This document shows, in pieces, positions 40,734 to 49,632 of a stretch of DNA of 60,063 bases. Within the stretch, counting starts at the first letter, position 1. Every line of letters starts with the position of its first letter. The notes beneath the pieces were generated by a model, which searched no databases, had not been told where the DNA came from, and worked only from the letters and a program-made list of their open reading frames with translations. The stretch spans positions 1-60,063 of the forward strand of contig CAZNRY010000003.1 of assembly GCA_964575675.1 (NCBI GenBank), in the 5' to 3' direction. This DNA is from CAZNRY01 sp964575675. GTDB taxonomy: Bacteria; Eisenbacteria; RBG-16-71-46; CAIMUX01; VGJL01. A program made the position numbers and the translations under genes.

Positions 40734-43192
40734 GCGAGCCGCGCGATTCTAGAGTAGACCCCGCCGATCTTCGATGGGTCTGCGATCCGGAGAGCCTGCC
40801 CTTCAGGACGAGCGACGAGATCCCGTGCTGCGAGGGGATCATCGGGCAGGACCGCGCCGTCGAGTCGATCCAACTTGGACTCCAGGTTCGGAGTAAGGGA
40901 TACAACATCTTCGTCTGCGGCGAGCCCGGGACCGGCCGGACGACCTCGGTCAAGCAGCTACTCGAGTCGGTCGACGGACCGGTCGAGATCCCGCCGGATG
41001 TCGTCTACGTGAACAACTTCAAGGACCCGGACATGCCCGTCGCGATTCTCCTTCCCGCCGGGGAGGGAAGCCGCCTGCGCCAGGAGATGCGCGACCTCAT
41101 CGTCCACATGAAGACCAGCATCCAGCAGATCTACGAGAGCGAGGCGTACAAGGAGCGGACAAAGGAGATCATCGAGCGATACAAGGAGGCCGAAAAGGAT
41201 CTGATCCGCCTCTTCGAGGAGCGGATCAAGGCGGAGAGTTTTGCCTTGATCCAGGTCCAGCTCGGTCCCTTCTCGAAGCCGGAAATCGCTCCCCTGATCG
41301 CCGGCGAGCCCCAGCAGATCGACAGGCTCGAGGGCTCTGTCCGCGAGGGAAAGTTCAGCAAGGACGAGTTTGTGCGATTGCGCGGGAAGTACCAGGAGTT
41401 GACGACGCTGATGGAGGCGACCTTCCGATCCGCGCGCGATCTGAAGCGCAACCTCCGGATCGAGCTTGCCGAGTTCGAGAAGGAGTTCGGCCGTCCCGTC
41501 GTCGACGGTTACCTGGACGATCTCAAGTCTGGATACGACAACCCCAAGGTCGAGGAGTATCTCGACGGCGTCCGCGAGCAGATTCTCTCGAACATGGATC
41601 AGTTCACCGAGAGGGACGGCGAGGAGCAACCGACCGCGCACCCCGAGATCGACACCGAGCGGTTTCTTCAATACCAGGTCAACGTGCTGGTGGACAACTC
41701 GGCCACGAAGCGCCCTCCCGTGATCGTCGAGACCTCGCCGAACTACCGCAATATCTTCGGGACGATCGAGAAGATCGTCGACCGCTCGGGCCACTGGCGG
41801 AGCAATTTCACGCACATCAAGGCCGGTTCGCTGCTGCGCGCCAATGGCGGTTTCATCGTTTTGAACCTCTACGATTTCATCGGCGAGCCCGGCGTCTGGT
41901 CGGCTCTCAAACGGACGTTGAAGAACCGCCTGATCGACATTCAAGGAAACGATCCGATGTACATCTTCACCGCCTCCGCGCTTAAGCCGGAGCCGATCCC
42001 GATCCGTGTCCGGGTCGTCGTGATCGGCGACGCCCACAGCTATCGGATCCTCTACGGTTACGATCCGGACTTCCGGAAGATCTTCAAGGTCAAGGCGGAC
42101 TTCGATTCCGTGATGCCTCGCAACGGGGAGAGCATCGACCGTTACGCCCGATTCATACGGAAGATCCAGTCCGAGGAAGGCCTGCTGCCCATGGATCGGG
42201 GCGCAATGGCCGCGATTCTCGAGCATGGGGTCCGCCTCTCGGGCCACCAGTCGAAGCTAACCACCCGTTTCAGCGAGATCGCCGATCTCGTACGCGAATC
42301 GACCTACTGGGCGCGGGCTGTGGATGAGCGGATCGTCTCCGTTCTTCATGTCCGGACCGCGATCGAGAAGCGGATCCGGCGCGTCGGGCTGATCGAGGAC
42401 AAGATTCAAGAGATGATCGTCGAGGGGACCCTGATGGTCGATTCGGATGGAGCGAAGGTCGGCCAGCTGAACGGGCTTTCCGTCCTCGACCTAGGCGATT
42501 ACATGTTCGGCCGTCCGACGCGCATCACGGCCAAGACGAGCGTGGGGAGGGCCGGCGTGATCAACATCGAGCGCGAGGCCGAGATGTCGGGACCCACCCA
42601 CAACAAGGGCGTTCTGATCCTGGAGGGTTTCTTCCGCAATCACTTCGCTCAGGACAAGCCACTGGCGATGAGCGCGTCCCTCTGTTTCGAGCAGTCCTAC
42701 AGCGGCGTTGACGGGGACAGCGCTTCCTCGACCGAGATCTACGCGCTCTTGAGCAGCCTTGCCGCTCTTCCGCTGCGGCAGGACCTTGCCGTCACCGGGA
42801 GCGTCAATCAACACGGCGAGATCCAGCCGATCGGCGGCGTGAACGAGAAGATCGAGGGATTCTACGAGGTGTGCAGGGCCCGGGGTCTGACCGGGCGTCA
42901 GGGGGTTCTGATCCCGATCCTCAACGTTCCGGATCTGATGCTCCGTCCCGATGTGGTCCAGGCGGCAAAGGACGGCGCCTTCCAGATTTTCGGGATCAGG
43001 ACGATCCAGGAAGGGATCGAGGTCTTGACCGGAGTCCCCGCCGGCGATCCGGACGGGGAGGGACGCTTTCCCCCGGAGAGCGTCTTTGGGAGGGTCGACG
43101 CCCGGCTCCGCTCCTTCTCGGCCACGCTGCGAGTCTATTCGAGCGGCGAGGGGGAAGGAACCCGGCGTTCAAATGAGATCAAGAAAGCCTGA
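40730..43192 (+). CDS. Lon-like (S16) AAA+ ATP-dependent protease, LonB-related type
   Basis: 820 residues starting at ATG 40730, coupled to dapD by ATGA. Walker A GEPGTGRT (64-71); a long coiled-coil insert (about 110-290: MKTSIQQIYESEAYKERTKE) replaces the normal Lon N-domain; sensor and lid region about 400-560; S16 proteolytic domain from about 600 with catalytic Ser664 (GVDGDSASS) and Lys707 (GGVNEKIEG). This is the soluble, single-chain type often annotated as AAA protease, in place of Lon GPSAG it has GDSAS. It degrades misfolded or tagged proteins; the link to DAP synthesis is probably transcriptional only. Confidence 0.92.
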   Translation: MSEPRDSRVDPADLRWVCDPESLPFRTSDEIPCCEGIIGQDRAVESIQLGLQVRSKGYNIFVCGEPGTGRTTSVKQLLESVDGPVEIPPDVVYVNNFKDPDMPVAILLPAGEGSRLRQEMRDLIVHMKTSIQQIYESEAYKERTKEIIERYKEAEKDLIRLFEERIKAESFALIQVQLGPFSKPEIAPLIAGEPQQIDRLEGSVREGKFSKDEFVRLRGKYQELTTLMEATFRSARDLKRNLRIELAEFEKEFGRPVVDGYLDDLKSGYDNPKVEEYLDGVREQILSNMDQFTERDGEEQPTAHPEIDTERFLQYQVNVLVDNSATKRPPVIVETSPNYRNIFGTIEKIVDRSGHWRSNFTHIKAGSLLRANGGFIVLNLYDFIGEPGVWSALKRTLKNRLIDIQGNDPMYIFTASALKPEPIPIRVRVVVIGDAHSYRILYGYDPDFRKIFKVKADFDSVMPRNGESIDRYARFIRKIQSEEGLLPMDRGAMAAILEHGVRLSGHQSKLTTRFSEIADLVRESTYWARAVDERIVSVLHVRTAIEKRIRRVGLIEDKIQEMIVEGTLMVDSDGAKVGQLNGLSVLDLGDYMFGRPTRITAKTSVGRAGVINIEREAEMSGPTHNKGVLILEGFFRNHFAQDKPLAMSASLCFEQSYSGVDGDSASSTEIYALLSSLAALPLRQDLAVTGSVNQHGEIQPIGGVNEKIEGFYEVCRARGLTGRQGVLIPILNVPDLMLRPDVVQAAKDGAFQIFGIRTIQEGIEVLTGVPAGDPDGEGRFPPESVFGRVDARLRSFSATLRVYSSGEGEGTRRSNEIKKA

Positions 43193-43298
43193 CATCCTGC
43201 CGATGATTGGCGGGGGAGTCTGAATCGCCTGAGGATGCCGGAGCGCGTGCGGCGCGATGACGCCGAACGTACGTAGGGCGCCGCACCTAAAATCCCGC

Positions 43299-43327
43299 TT
43301 GCCCCTTCTCTTGTCGACGGTTACAAT
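43299..43327 (+). promoter_or_regulatory. Promoter of the FlgD-tailed protein gene
   Basis: TTGCCC (43299-43304), 17-base spacer, TACAAT (43322-43327). Predicted start about 43334, giving a 140-base leader before the GTG. The 43193-43473 gap shows nothing else. Confidence 0.55.
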
Positions 43328-43473
43328 CGCGCCATCACGAAAGAGCGGCGGGGATGCCCTTTCGCGGATCATGGTCTTTCAAGGATCCAACCGACACACG
43401 CGCTTTCATACGTTCGCGCCGACCGTTCTCTGGAATCGGGATCCATGTGCTCGACATCCATGAGGGGGAAATC

Positions 43474-44616
43474 GTGTCGTTGCGCGTCGTGCGTATCATC
43501 GCCCTGTGCGTGCTCTCCGCCTCCGTTTGCCTGCCCCGTGCAGTTCTCGGCAAAGGCGCCGCCTCGGGCAGGGTCGCCATCATCGACGGATCGACCAAGG
43601 CCTTCGGGTTCAGCAGCAGCGTGGGTTCGTGGAGCAGCGTCACCCTCGATTCAGCGCTTCAATCAAAGTTGGTTGGTTCCTACATCGGATACCTGCGGAC
43701 CGAGAGGAAGTTCTACGCGTTCAACTCCACGACGAACGCGTGGTACTCGACTCCCATCATCGGCAGGCCGATCGGTGAGGACGCTCAAGGGGCGACGGCG
43801 GTCGCGTGGACCGATCAGGCATGTTTCGGGATCTCGACGGTCTGGGTGCTCTGGCGTTCGATCCAGATCACAATGCCCATTGGGGGCGGGTCGGGCGGCA
43901 ACTACGCGCTGGTTTGGACCGAGTCGGCCGCCCACGCGTACAGCTCTTCAAGCGGCCAGTGGTCCACCCAAGCCCTGACCAGTTTGCCTCTAGGCGGTTA
44001 TGCCTCGCCCGGCCTGGGTCTCGTCTGGACGTCCGACTCAGTCTGCATCTACGACCCGGTCGCCAGATGCTGGAACGTCCTGACAATCGAGGATCCGGAA
44101 GGTGTTTCTGTGAGCGGCTCGGGCAAGGTTGGGATCGTCTGGAGCGCCTCGCTCGCCAACGCCTACAGCGCCTACCTGGCCGGATGGTCGAGCTTGCCCG
44201 GAACGGACGAGTTCCTTGGCGGAGCGGCCGGAGAAGAGGTCGCGATTCTCTGGAGCAGCGACCACGCATTCGCCTTTGATGCGCCGACGGGGAGCTGGGT
44301 CCCGATCGACCTGGAAGTTCTGGCGGCGGCCCCTGGATCGATCGCTCCGGACGGGGCCTTTTCGCTTGCGCCGAACCCTACCACGGGTCCGCTCTCGATC
44401 CGATTGCCCGCCGCGGACCACCCCTGGCGGATCGAGATCGTGAATCTGGAGGGTGCACGGATCCGCTCTCTCGAATCCCCGCCGTCGTCGGCCGGCGCCG
44501 AGATCGTCTGGGACCAAAGGGATGATCAGGATCGGCCGGTTTCCTCCGGCACGTACTGGGTCCGGGCCCACGCCGGCGAGCGCGTCGAAGCGCGCAGGTT
44601 CGTTCTTCTCCGCTAA
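43474..44616 (+). CDS. Secreted propeller-like protein with FlgD-Ig C-terminus
   Basis: 380 residues from GTG 43474 (AGGGGGAA 3 bases upstream); the frame is open to 43354. Signal peptide about 1-26 (RIIALCVLSASVCLPRAVLG). The body repeats a roughly 45-residue unit with a Trp and alternating strands (AYSSSSGQWSTQALTS, VCIYDPVARCWNVLTI, AFAFDAPTGSWVPIDL), suggesting a six-bladed kelch-like propeller. Residues 300-380 are a FlgD-Ig-like tail (LAPNPTTGPLSIRLP to RRFVLLR) shared with the peptidases of this window. Function unknown; probably secreted through the same route. Confidence 0.82.
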   Translation: MSLRVVRIIALCVLSASVCLPRAVLGKGAASGRVAIIDGSTKAFGFSSSVGSWSSVTLDSALQSKLVGSYIGYLRTERKFYAFNSTTNAWYSTPIIGRPIGEDAQGATAVAWTDQACFGISTVWVLWRSIQITMPIGGGSGGNYALVWTESAAHAYSSSSGQWSTQALTSLPLGGYASPGLGLVWTSDSVCIYDPVARCWNVLTIEDPEGVSVSGSGKVGIVWSASLANAYSAYLAGWSSLPGTDEFLGGAAGEEVAILWSSDHAFAFDAPTGSWVPIDLEVLAAAPGSIAPDGAFSLAPNPTTGPLSIRLPAADHPWRIEIVNLEGARIRSLESPPSSAGAEIVWDQRDDQDRPVSSGTYWVRAHAGERVEARRFVLLR

Positions 44617-44841
44617 GCCGCATCTCTCGCCGGCACGCCGCTGCATCTGCGCGACCAGAGATCCTCTGGGCGGTCATTCGGGGGCCGCCGGATGCGCGAG
44701 CTTGGTGCATCCCGCTCGGATGGCTAGAACTAGCGGGGCGCCATCCTCGCGGGCGCGCCAGCTCGCGCCGATCAAGTGCATCCCGCTCCGCCGGCCAAAC
44801 GAGCAGCGCGTCGGGGAATCGGTTGTCCAACCGCAACGAGG

Positions 44842-44871
44842 AAGGCCCGCTTCCCAAAGGAAGCGGGCCTT
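44842..44871. terminator. Bidirectional terminator hairpin
   Basis: A perfect 13-bp stem (44842-44854 with 44859-44871) and the 4-base loop CAAA between two convergent genes. The plus strand ends in a short T-containing tail. The remaining 225 bases of this gap (44617-44841) show nothing recognisable. Confidence 0.75.
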
Positions 44872-44898
44872 CGCTTGATCAGCTAGTCCTGCGTCGGG

Positions 44899-46494
44899 CT
44901 AGCGGTAGTTTGCCTTGATCTGACCCCAGGTGGTGTTCTGCGTCGGAACCGGCGGCGGGCAGAAGTTCGGCTCGCAGCTCGTCCACTCCGGATGCCACAC
45001 GTTCGGCGGCAGGCACTCGGCTTGGGTCGTGATCGTGCAGTTACCCTGCGGATCGCAGCACGCGCCCCTCGGGATCGGCGGCGGGCAGGGATTGTTTGGC
45101 AGACACGGCACGTCACCCATCCAGGTCCAGCCGGTCGGGCAGGCGCTCTGCTGTACGTAGAGGCAGTTGCCCGTTGCGGGATCGCAGCAGGCGCCAGGCT
45201 GCGGACACGGATTGACCGGCACGCAGGTGCCGCCGACGTAGACGAGGGGCGGAGCACAGAACTGCTCCAGGACGAACGTGCAGGCGCCGGTCGCCAGATC
45301 GCAGCATGCGCCGGGCTGGTTGCACGGATTGTTGGGCAGACAGCTCGTGAGCGGACCCAGCCAAGCCACGTGTTCCGGGGCGGCAAGGCAGGCCGCCTCG
45401 GTCAGAAGCTCGCAGTGGCCGTCCAGGAAGCAGCATGCCCCCGGAGGCAGCGGGCACTCGTTCGGCTGGCAGCTCGTCCACTCGGGATACCAGATGCTCG
45501 GCGGCAGGCAGTCGGCCTGCATCGTCACCGTGCAGTTCCCCAGAGGATCGCAGCATGCGCCCAGCTGCGGGCACGGGTTGATCGGCTGGCAGGTCGCATC
45601 CGGAATCCAGAGCCACCCCGGCGGGCAGTTGGCCGCGAGGATGAACGTGCAGGCGCCGGAGACTGGATCGCAGCAGGCGCCAGGCTGAGCGCAGACGACG
45701 CCCGTGCAGAGCGAGCCCAGCCCGTAGAACACGCCGGCACAATCGGCAGGCTTGACCTCGATGCAGTCGCCATTCGGCAAGCAACATGCCCCGAAACACT
45801 CGTCATACTTGACGTTCAGGAACTGCACATCGACCACTTGGCTCGACACGAGATCGATCTCGTAAGATGTCGGCCCGACAGGCTGCCACGCAGGATCCAT
45901 CGGCAGCGGTTCATAGACCGTGTAGTGGCCAAGGGGGATTCCAAACCAGCAGGCTTTGCCATCTCCGTTGGTCGGGACGCAGATGTCGTCCCCGTTCGGG
46001 GTGAGCACACAGACCCACCAGCCGGTCACAGGGGAATCGCCCGGATCGAGCGCTCCGTTGCAGTTCGCATCCTTGAACTTCCAGACGCAGAGGTTCCCCA
46101 TCGTGGAACAGACGTAGAAGGTCACCTCTGCATTCGCCTCGTTACTGGACTCAAACGACCAGTACTCGACGCGGACCCAGTACTTCCCGTCGGCGAGGCC
46201 GGTCGGCACGGTCCAGTTGCGACTGATGTTGAGCCCCGTCGCTAGGGGATACGTCTGCTGCTCGAGAATGGTCGTGCGGGTCGGATCCTCGAGCTTGTAG
46301 TAGACGTACCGCGGCGTCGTCGAGTGCTGGATGTTCCAGAATATGTTCACCGTGCCGCCGGGATTCAGTACGCAGTAGGGCGGCTCGGGGTCTCTCCCCA
46401 ACGTGATCGTCGCGGTGCGTTCCTGTGCGAGCACCGGGGTCACAAGCACGAGGAGGAACAACGCGCAAAGCGCAACACGCTTACAAAGGTTCAT
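44899..46494 (-). CDS. Secreted Cys-rich GACC-repeat protein
   Basis: 531 residues from ATG 46494 (GGAGGGAG upstream). Signal peptide about 1-22 (ending VLAQ). Residues 25-135 form a beta-sandwich. Residues about 140-235 form an SdrD-B/prealbumin-like domain (KFKDANCNGALDPGDSPVTG and GIPLGHYTVYEPLP). From about 240 to 515 follow seven units of roughly 38-45 residues beginning GACC (GACCDP..GNC..., then CxPNPCP), each with six or so cysteines. The protein ends TTWGQIKANYR, a short motif distinct from the FlgD-Ig tails. Probably a disulfide-stabilised surface stalk. No enzymatic motif seen. Confidence 0.85.
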   Translation of the reverse strand: MNLCKRVALCALFLLVLVTPVLAQERTATITLGRDPEPPYCVLNPGGTVNIFWNIQHSTTPRYVYYKLEDPTRTTILEQQTYPLATGLNISRNWTVPTGLADGKYWVRVEYWSFESSNEANAEVTFYVCSTMGNLCVWKFKDANCNGALDPGDSPVTGWWVCVLTPNGDDICVPTNGDGKACWFGIPLGHYTVYEPLPMDPAWQPVGPTSYEIDLVSSQVVDVQFLNVKYDECFGACCLPNGDCIEVKPADCAGVFYGLGSLCTGVVCAQPGACCDPVSGACTFILAANCPPGWLWIPDATCQPINPCPQLGACCDPLGNCTVTMQADCLPPSIWYPEWTSCQPNECPLPPGACCFLDGHCELLTEAACLAAPEHVAWLGPLTSCLPNNPCNQPGACCDLATGACTFVLEQFCAPPLVYVGGTCVPVNPCPQPGACCDPATGNCLYVQQSACPTGWTWMGDVPCLPNNPCPPPIPRGACCDPQGNCTITTQAECLPPNVWHPEWTSCEPNFCPPPVPTQNTTWGQIKANYR

Positions 46495-46589
46495 AAAGCT
46501 CCCTCCGGATAACATCCGTTCTCGGTTGCTATCACAGTCACACGCGCGGAAGAATCCCCCGCGCCCCACTTCTCGCGGCTGCCCGTCAG

Positions 46590-46616
46590 ATTATCAAGGT
46601 TTCCCTTGCAGGTCAA
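46590..46616 (-). promoter_or_regulatory. Promoter candidate for the GACC-repeat protein
   Basis: On the minus strand TTGACC (46616-46611), 15-base spacer, GATAAT (46595-46590). Both boxes are good but the spacer is short. Predicted leader about 89 bases. Confidence 0.45.
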
Positions 46617-46629
46617 GCACTTACCAGGC

Positions 46630-48549
46630 CTACTGTGTCCTCGCAAAGCTGGCCCAATCGGGGGGCAAGGCGACCCCCGAGGCGGCGAGCCCTCCCAGGG
46701 TCCGCCCGAGGGATGGCGTGCCCGGGGCCTCCGCCGCGACCCTTCGCCACTCTGCGAACGCGGCGTCCTTTCGCCCCAGCCTGAACAGCGCAACCCCCCG
46801 ATCAACGCGGATCGCAGGATCCTGGGGATCGGCGGCGACCCCTCGGTCCATGTAGGACAGAGCCCTGTCGTCCATGCCAAGGCGTCCATACAGGACCCCT
46901 AAATTGTAAAGAGTTACGGGATTCTCACCGAGGTGTCGCAGCGCTTTTTCGTAATCGGCAATCGCCTCCGCGGATCTTCCCTGTTTCGCCCGAGAGGCAG
47001 CGAGGTTGTGCCAGGCCTCGCCGAGATTGCTGTCCGTCTCGACCGCCTTCGCATACATCTGTTCGGCGGATCTCGGGGCGTCGATGAGGTCGAATCGAAG
47101 TCCGGATTGCTGGTACTCCCAAGCGCGGGTCTTCGCAATGTCGACGCGGGGAGCGGCGAGCAGGATCACGATCCCGAACGCGGCCGGCCAGAGTCGCGCG
47201 AGACCGCGGGGGAAGTCCTTCACTCCGGCGGTCAGGACGGTGAAACCGGATCCTGCGAGAACCGCAAAGGCGGGGAGGAGCGCGGCGCGGTAGCGGCCCG
47301 TAGAGAAGAAGACCAGGTGAGCGAGGGCGCCCGCGCCAAGGACGCAGAGGAGCATTCCCCAGGTTCTTTTTGGTCTCCGCATCCAAAAGGCGCCCAACAA
47401 TGCCAAAGGAAAGAGCAGGACAAAGGCGACCGGCCCGAGGATGCGCAGGCTCAAGTGATCCTTCCGAAGTTGAGCGACGCTCTCGATCTGCGGCACCTCG
47501 TCCGGGCCGAGCAGGAAGCCCGCCTTGCGGAGCCATAGTCGAGCGGCGGCGAGCGGATTGCCGAAGAGAAACGACCTCGCGCGACGCGCATAGAAACGGG
47601 ACGCCCCTTCGGCATCGAGCGGCCGGCCCGCCATTCGGGAAGCCGATCGCGCTCCGGTTATGTCGTTCTCAAGGTAAACTCCCGGAGCCCTTGAATAGAC
47701 GCCCGTCGCTCCCGGGTTGTTGCCGAGGTACAGGTTCAGTCCGCCGCTAACCGTGACGAGACCTGGCCTGCCCGTCTCCCTCCAGTTGTGAATGCTCGGC
47801 GGCGCGATGACGAGGAGGAAGCCGGCGACGGCGGCGATCGTTCGCGAGGTTCGGTTCGTCGACTTCGAGATCATGCCCGTCGTGACGGCCAGGATCGGCG
47901 CGAGGAGGACCATGTAGGTCGGCCGGCACGCGCCGGCGATTCCCACCAGAAGGCCGGACGATGCCGCCGCGACGACGCCGGCCCGCGCCCCCCGATCGAC
48001 GACATACGGAAGCGCCGCGAGGGACAGGGCCAGGAGCGATTCGAGGAGCACCTGGTTCTCGTAGACAATGGCAGGGCCGCAGAACGCGTAGAGAAGCCCG
48101 GCGGCGAGCCCCGCCCGTCGGCCGAAACGCCGGGCGGAGAGAAAGACAAGACATGTGGTGAGGACTCCGAAGAGAAGTTGCGCGCACTGGACCGTTTCGA
48201 CCGAGGGTGGGGCGACGCGGAAGAGACCGGACAGGATGAAGGTGTAGATGGGCGACATGAAGTGCGGTCCCGCCGGCCATCCGCCGCCCCGCGCGAGCGC
48301 GGTCGCGAGGTCGAGGTAGTGACGCGCGTCGAGTAGCGGCACGCGGATCGAAAGATCGCCTCGAAGCGTCGACAGACAGACGAGACGCGCGAGGAGGGCG
48401 GCCGAGAGGACGGCCGCGACGTGAATCGAATCCGCCCGACTCCAATCGGAGGGCGCCTTCTGCCGCTTTCGTTCCGACGATGCCCCTCCGCCGTCCGAGA
48501 CGCCCCCCCCGCGGATCGCCCGCTGCGTCCGCCCCGCGGAAAGTGCCAT
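46630..48549 (-). CDS. Membrane glycosyltransferase with C-terminal TPR domain
   Basis: 639 residues, ATG 48549 overlapping the RluA stop (TGATG). N-terminal 35 residues cytoplasmic; about ten membrane segments from residue 42 to 480 with a GT39/PMT-like first loop (LLDARHYLDLATALARGGG) and MSPIYTFILSGLF; then a periplasmic TPR block (about 530-625: EAWHNLAASRAKQGRSAEAI, TLYNLGVLYGRLGMDDRALS). Similar TPR-tailed transferases are thought to glycosylate surface proteins or lipids; substrates unknown. The GACC-repeat protein next door might be a substrate, which is speculation. Confidence 0.82.
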   Translation of the reverse strand: MALSAGRTQRAIRGGGVSDGGGASSERKRQKAPSDWSRADSIHVAAVLSAALLARLVCLSTLRGDLSIRVPLLDARHYLDLATALARGGGWPAGPHFMSPIYTFILSGLFRVAPPSVETVQCAQLLFGVLTTCLVFLSARRFGRRAGLAAGLLYAFCGPAIVYENQVLLESLLALSLAALPYVVDRGARAGVVAAASSGLLVGIAGACRPTYMVLLAPILAVTTGMISKSTNRTSRTIAAVAGFLLVIAPPSIHNWRETGRPGLVTVSGGLNLYLGNNPGATGVYSRAPGVYLENDITGARSASRMAGRPLDAEGASRFYARRARSFLFGNPLAAARLWLRKAGFLLGPDEVPQIESVAQLRKDHLSLRILGPVAFVLLFPLALLGAFWMRRPKRTWGMLLCVLGAGALAHLVFFSTGRYRAALLPAFAVLAGSGFTVLTAGVKDFPRGLARLWPAAFGIVILLAAPRVDIAKTRAWEYQQSGLRFDLIDAPRSAEQMYAKAVETDSNLGEAWHNLAASRAKQGRSAEAIADYEKALRHLGENPVTLYNLGVLYGRLGMDDRALSYMDRGVAADPQDPAIRVDRGVALFRLGRKDAAFAEWRRVAAEAPGTPSLGRTLGGLAASGVALPPDWASFARTQ

Positions 48550-49535
48550 CAGGTCGTCCCGAGGCCCAGAAGGTCGGCCTGCCGGAGCCAGACTTTTCCC
48601 ACGGGCGCGCGGACCTTCACGATCCTCCCGTCGAGAGGGTGGCGGAATCGGAGCTTCCATGCATGCAGCGCCTGCCTACGCCACAGGAGGCGGCGCCGGT
48701 CCTCGCCGGTCAGCGCGCTATCGACGAAGCGAAGGAACAGGCCGGGGTCGAGTCCATAGACCTTGTCTCCCAGGATCGGGAGGCCGGCATGTCGCAGATG
48801 AACCCGGATCTGGTGGAGGCGTCCCGTGTGGGGGGTCGCAAGGAGGAGGGTGTGAGCGGGTCCCCGCCGCAGGACCTTCACGGAGGTGCGGGCCGGCTGT
48901 CCTTCGGCTGTCACGGTCATCGCCTTGCGGATGATCGACCGCGGATCGCGGCCGATCGGGGCCGAGATCAAGAATCGATCTTGTTCGGGACCGCCGTGGA
49001 CGACGGCGAGGTAGCTCTTGCGCACCTGGCGGTTCTCGAACTGCGTGGCCAAGGCCGCGGCGGCTTCGCGCCCCTTGCCAAAGAGAATGACGCCGCTCGT
49101 CTCACGGTCCAGCCGGTGCACGATCCGCAAGGTGGCGTTGCCGAGCTCTTCGTCCCTTGCCGCGAGCAAGAGCATGAGGAGCGTGTTGCGGAAGTAGCGG
49201 CCCGAAGGGTGAACGGGCAAGTGTGCGGGCTTGTGAACAGCGAGGATCGCATCATCCTCGTGAAGGATCCGGTAAGATCGCGATACTTTGGGTTCTGGCC
49301 GGGGGTCGGGGAGGTAGCGGATCCGATCACCGGCGCGGAGCGCATGTCCGGGGCGCGCCGAGGCGTCGTTCAGGTGGACGCGGCCGACGCGCACCAGGCG
49401 GACCCACTGAGTGCGCGAGCGATAAGGAAACTGGCGGGCGAGGAATGCGTCCAGGCGGATGCCGGCATCGATTTCGGAGACATGGCAGGTCCCGCGCCGC
49501 ACCCAGCGGGCCAGTTCGTCATCCCGAGGCGCCAT
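48549..49535 (-). CDS. RluA-family RNA pseudouridine synthase
   Basis: 328 residues from ATG 49535, 7 bases after GGAGG; the ATG six bases upstream has none. An S4 RNA-binding domain (about 22-80, IRLDAFLARQFPYRS) precedes the synthase with catalytic Asp in RIVHRLDRETSGV, then SYLAVVHG and TGRLHQIRVHL. The group isomerises uridines in 23S rRNA or tRNA; the exact site (RluC, RluD or others) is not predictable. First gene of a pair with the TPR transferase and divergent from rsgA (97-base gap). Confidence 0.93.
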   Translation of the reverse strand: MAPRDDELARWVRRGTCHVSEIDAGIRLDAFLARQFPYRSRTQWVRLVRVGRVHLNDASARPGHALRAGDRIRYLPDPRPEPKVSRSYRILHEDDAILAVHKPAHLPVHPSGRYFRNTLLMLLLAARDEELGNATLRIVHRLDRETSGVILFGKGREAAAALATQFENRQVRKSYLAVVHGGPEQDRFLISAPIGRDPRSIIRKAMTVTAEGQPARTSVKVLRRGPAHTLLLATPHTGRLHQIRVHLRHAGLPILGDKVYGLDPGLFLRFVDSALTGEDRRRLLWRRQALHAWKLRFRHPLDGRIVKVRAPVGKVWLRQADLLGLGTT

Positions 49536-49632
49536 GCCCATTCCTCCACGATTTCACGGGGGAAGCATACCAGAGGTGCCGAGCTTCAGGCTCGGCATCA
49601 AGGGCTGCGTGAACCCGACGAGAGGCGGCGAC

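Noticed and set aside
44992..45800. CRISPR-like array in the repeat gene
   Set aside because: The repeats are in frame, about 130 bp apart, degenerate and code for Cys-rich units; there are no short identical repeats with spacers and no cas genes.
44992..46245. Open frame of 417 codons on the plus strand
   Set aside because: Antisense shadow of the GACC-repeat gene; its apparent repeats mirror those of the real gene.
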